From Chitinispirillaceae bacterium (lineage in GTDB: Bacteria; Fibrobacterota; Chitinivibrionia; Chitinivibrionales; Chitinispirillaceae), in the NCBI GenBank assembly GCA_016929595.1, contig JAFGIN010000055.1, positions 1 to 64,000 of the forward strand: 64,000 nt of DNA, written 5' to 3'. Both the position numbers and the translations under genes were made by a program. Below the pieces are notes generated by a model that was given only the letters and a program-made list of their open reading frames with translations, ran no database searches and had not been told where the DNA came from. Positions 62,972-64,000 of this stretch are shown piece after piece; the first letter of the stretch is position 1, and each line of letters opens with the position of its first letter.

Positions 62972-64000
62972 TGTCAGATTTTCGCATGAGAAGGTTTATA
63001 CAACCGGTTCTGCTGGCATCAGCAGTAATTGGTAGTCCGCTTGCAGAATCTTTTACCGATGTTCACAATAACAGGTCTCTCGATGGATGGAATAGCTATG
63101 GTTCTCGTCAATGGTTTGAAGATGATTCCATTGCGTCACCGATGCCCAATAATGCATCATCTGGTTTTCTGATCAACAACAATATGTGCGGGGAAAACGG
63201 GACCCTGGAGGTAGTACTCAGGGCTGACCAGTGGAATGGACAGAAGGGAGGGGTTGTATTCAGATGGACATCCCCGGATTCATACTATTTTGTCACTTTC
63301 CAACCAGGAAACAGGTACAGTAATTATCTCAAATTTATTAAAAATTCAATGGATGCCAATTCTGCTTCGGCAGTGACAATTGCCAGCAACTTTCAGGCAG
63401 ATACAAAGATTACGCTTAAAGTTGAATTAAACGGTTCAACATTTAAATTCTACATCGATGATGATCTTAAAGGAACTGTTACTGATACCTCATTACCATC
63501 AGGTCAGGTTGGTTACGGGTATTCCGGGGAATGGAACGATTATATCGATTTCTACAGCATTAAATGGAGTGAACACACCCTGGGTCCACAATATTTAATT
63601 CTTGTAAGTAGTCAGTTGTATAGAACCGGGTCAATAATGGATGTTATTGCACAGTACCAACAGGATATCGCACAGGAGGGATGGCTTAGCGAAATTATTA
63701 CTGTAAGTAAAACATCCGATCCTTATGCGAATGCTATATGTCGCAATGAAAAAGAGTTGAAACAATTAATTTCTAATTATTACGTCAACGGCCTGAAAGG
63801 ATTTGTACTTGTTGGTTCACCAAATGATATACCGACAGCATATTGGCGTTACCATGAGAAGTCTGGTAATGACAGGGATCCATCAGATCTTTACTATGCA
63901 GATATGGATGAGTGGGTTGACCTTAATGGTGATTTAATTTATGAAACATTCTGTTCAATAAAGGATACGGAAGGAAAATGGGTGGAAGATATATCCAAAC
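62972..64000 (+). CDS. Gingipain-like (C25 type) secreted protein, N-terminal part
   Basis: At least 343 residues; runs off the window. The ATG has AGGAG eight bases upstream. A signal peptide (IQPVLLASAVIGSPLA) is followed by a laminin/concanavalin-like domain (about residues 25-200; FTDVHNNRSLDGWN, FRWTSPDSYYFVTFQPG, YIDFYSIKWSEHTLG). Next is the start of a C25-type peptidase region (about residue 205 onward): YLILVSSQLY, KGFVLVGSPNDIPTAYWR and DLYYADMDEWVDLNGD, the calcium-binding-like segment that precedes the catalytic His and Cys in gingipain relatives. The catalytic residues are beyond the end. Secreted peptidase activity is likely but unconfirmed. Confidence 0.75.

Noticed and set aside
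1-64000. CRISPR arrays, tRNA or rRNA genes
   Set aside because: No regularly spaced direct repeats and no cloverleaf-like or rRNA-like stretches were recognised in the gaps.

Overview
The window is AT-rich and bacterial, and the gene content points to a Gram-negative relative of the Fibrobacterota (Fibrobacter/Chitinispirillia side). The markers are a fibro-slime domain surface protein (33096-36875), a TIGR02147/DUF4423-type regulator coupled to a lipoprotein (29343-30877), a very large secreted protein with a FlgD/sorting-type C-terminal domain (13331-19369), and two FecR-domain secreted proteins, one of them beside a probable outer-membrane barrel. This placement is inferred from protein families; no rRNA or marker phylogeny is available in the window. 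No tRNA, rRNA or CRISPR array was recognised.

Layout. 0-9 kb, minus strand: a peptide/nickel-type ABC transporter operon (large lipoprotein, anchored solute-binding protein, SH3-like secreted protein, two permeases, fused double ATPase). 9-13 kb: a degenerate receiver-like protein, a GT4 glycosyltransferase and two unknown proteins. 13.2-21.8 kb: an envelope operon (2012-aa secreted protein plus FecR protein) behind a promoter with a palindromic operator-like site. 21.8-26.6 kb: housekeeping genes (mazG, tsaC/Sua5-type, Na+/alanine symporter, recD-like helicase). 26.9 kb: a 158-bp MITE-like element with 14-bp perfect terminal inverted repeats and a 4-bp flanking repeat. 27.2-30.9 kb: a secreted caspase-fold-like protein (DUF6345 type), an unknown secreted partner, and the TIGR02147 regulator/lipoprotein pair. 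31-42 kb: glycogen synthase, the fibro-slime protein, a beta-helix/barrel protein and a second FecR protein. 42-52.7 kb: ybeY, a CNNM/CorC-type protein, an electron-transfer flavoprotein with a fused two-cluster ferredoxin, hisG (long form), an HDOD/CheX/CheY signalling set, a DUF1877 protein, a fused diadenylate cyclase-YbbR protein and shikimate kinase.

52.9-60.1 kb: a complete Wadjet (JetABCD) plasmid-defence operon: MukF-like kleisin, KITE subunit, SMC-like ATPase and Toprim nuclease subunit. A hairpin that shares a 16-nt identical core with the 26.9-kb MITE-like element sits across the jetA stop codon. 60-64 kb: a decayed strip with a broken histidine kinase, a truncated alpha/beta hydrolase and a coding remnant, followed by the start of a gingipain-like (C25) secreted protein that runs off the window.

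Most of the window is envelope and secretion biology plus housekeeping. The most notable items are the MITE-like element and its echo inside the Wadjet operon, the fused cyclic-di-AMP synthase with an altered RHR motif, the DUF6345/partner/TIGR02147 cluster with a leader ORF, and the two FecR modules.
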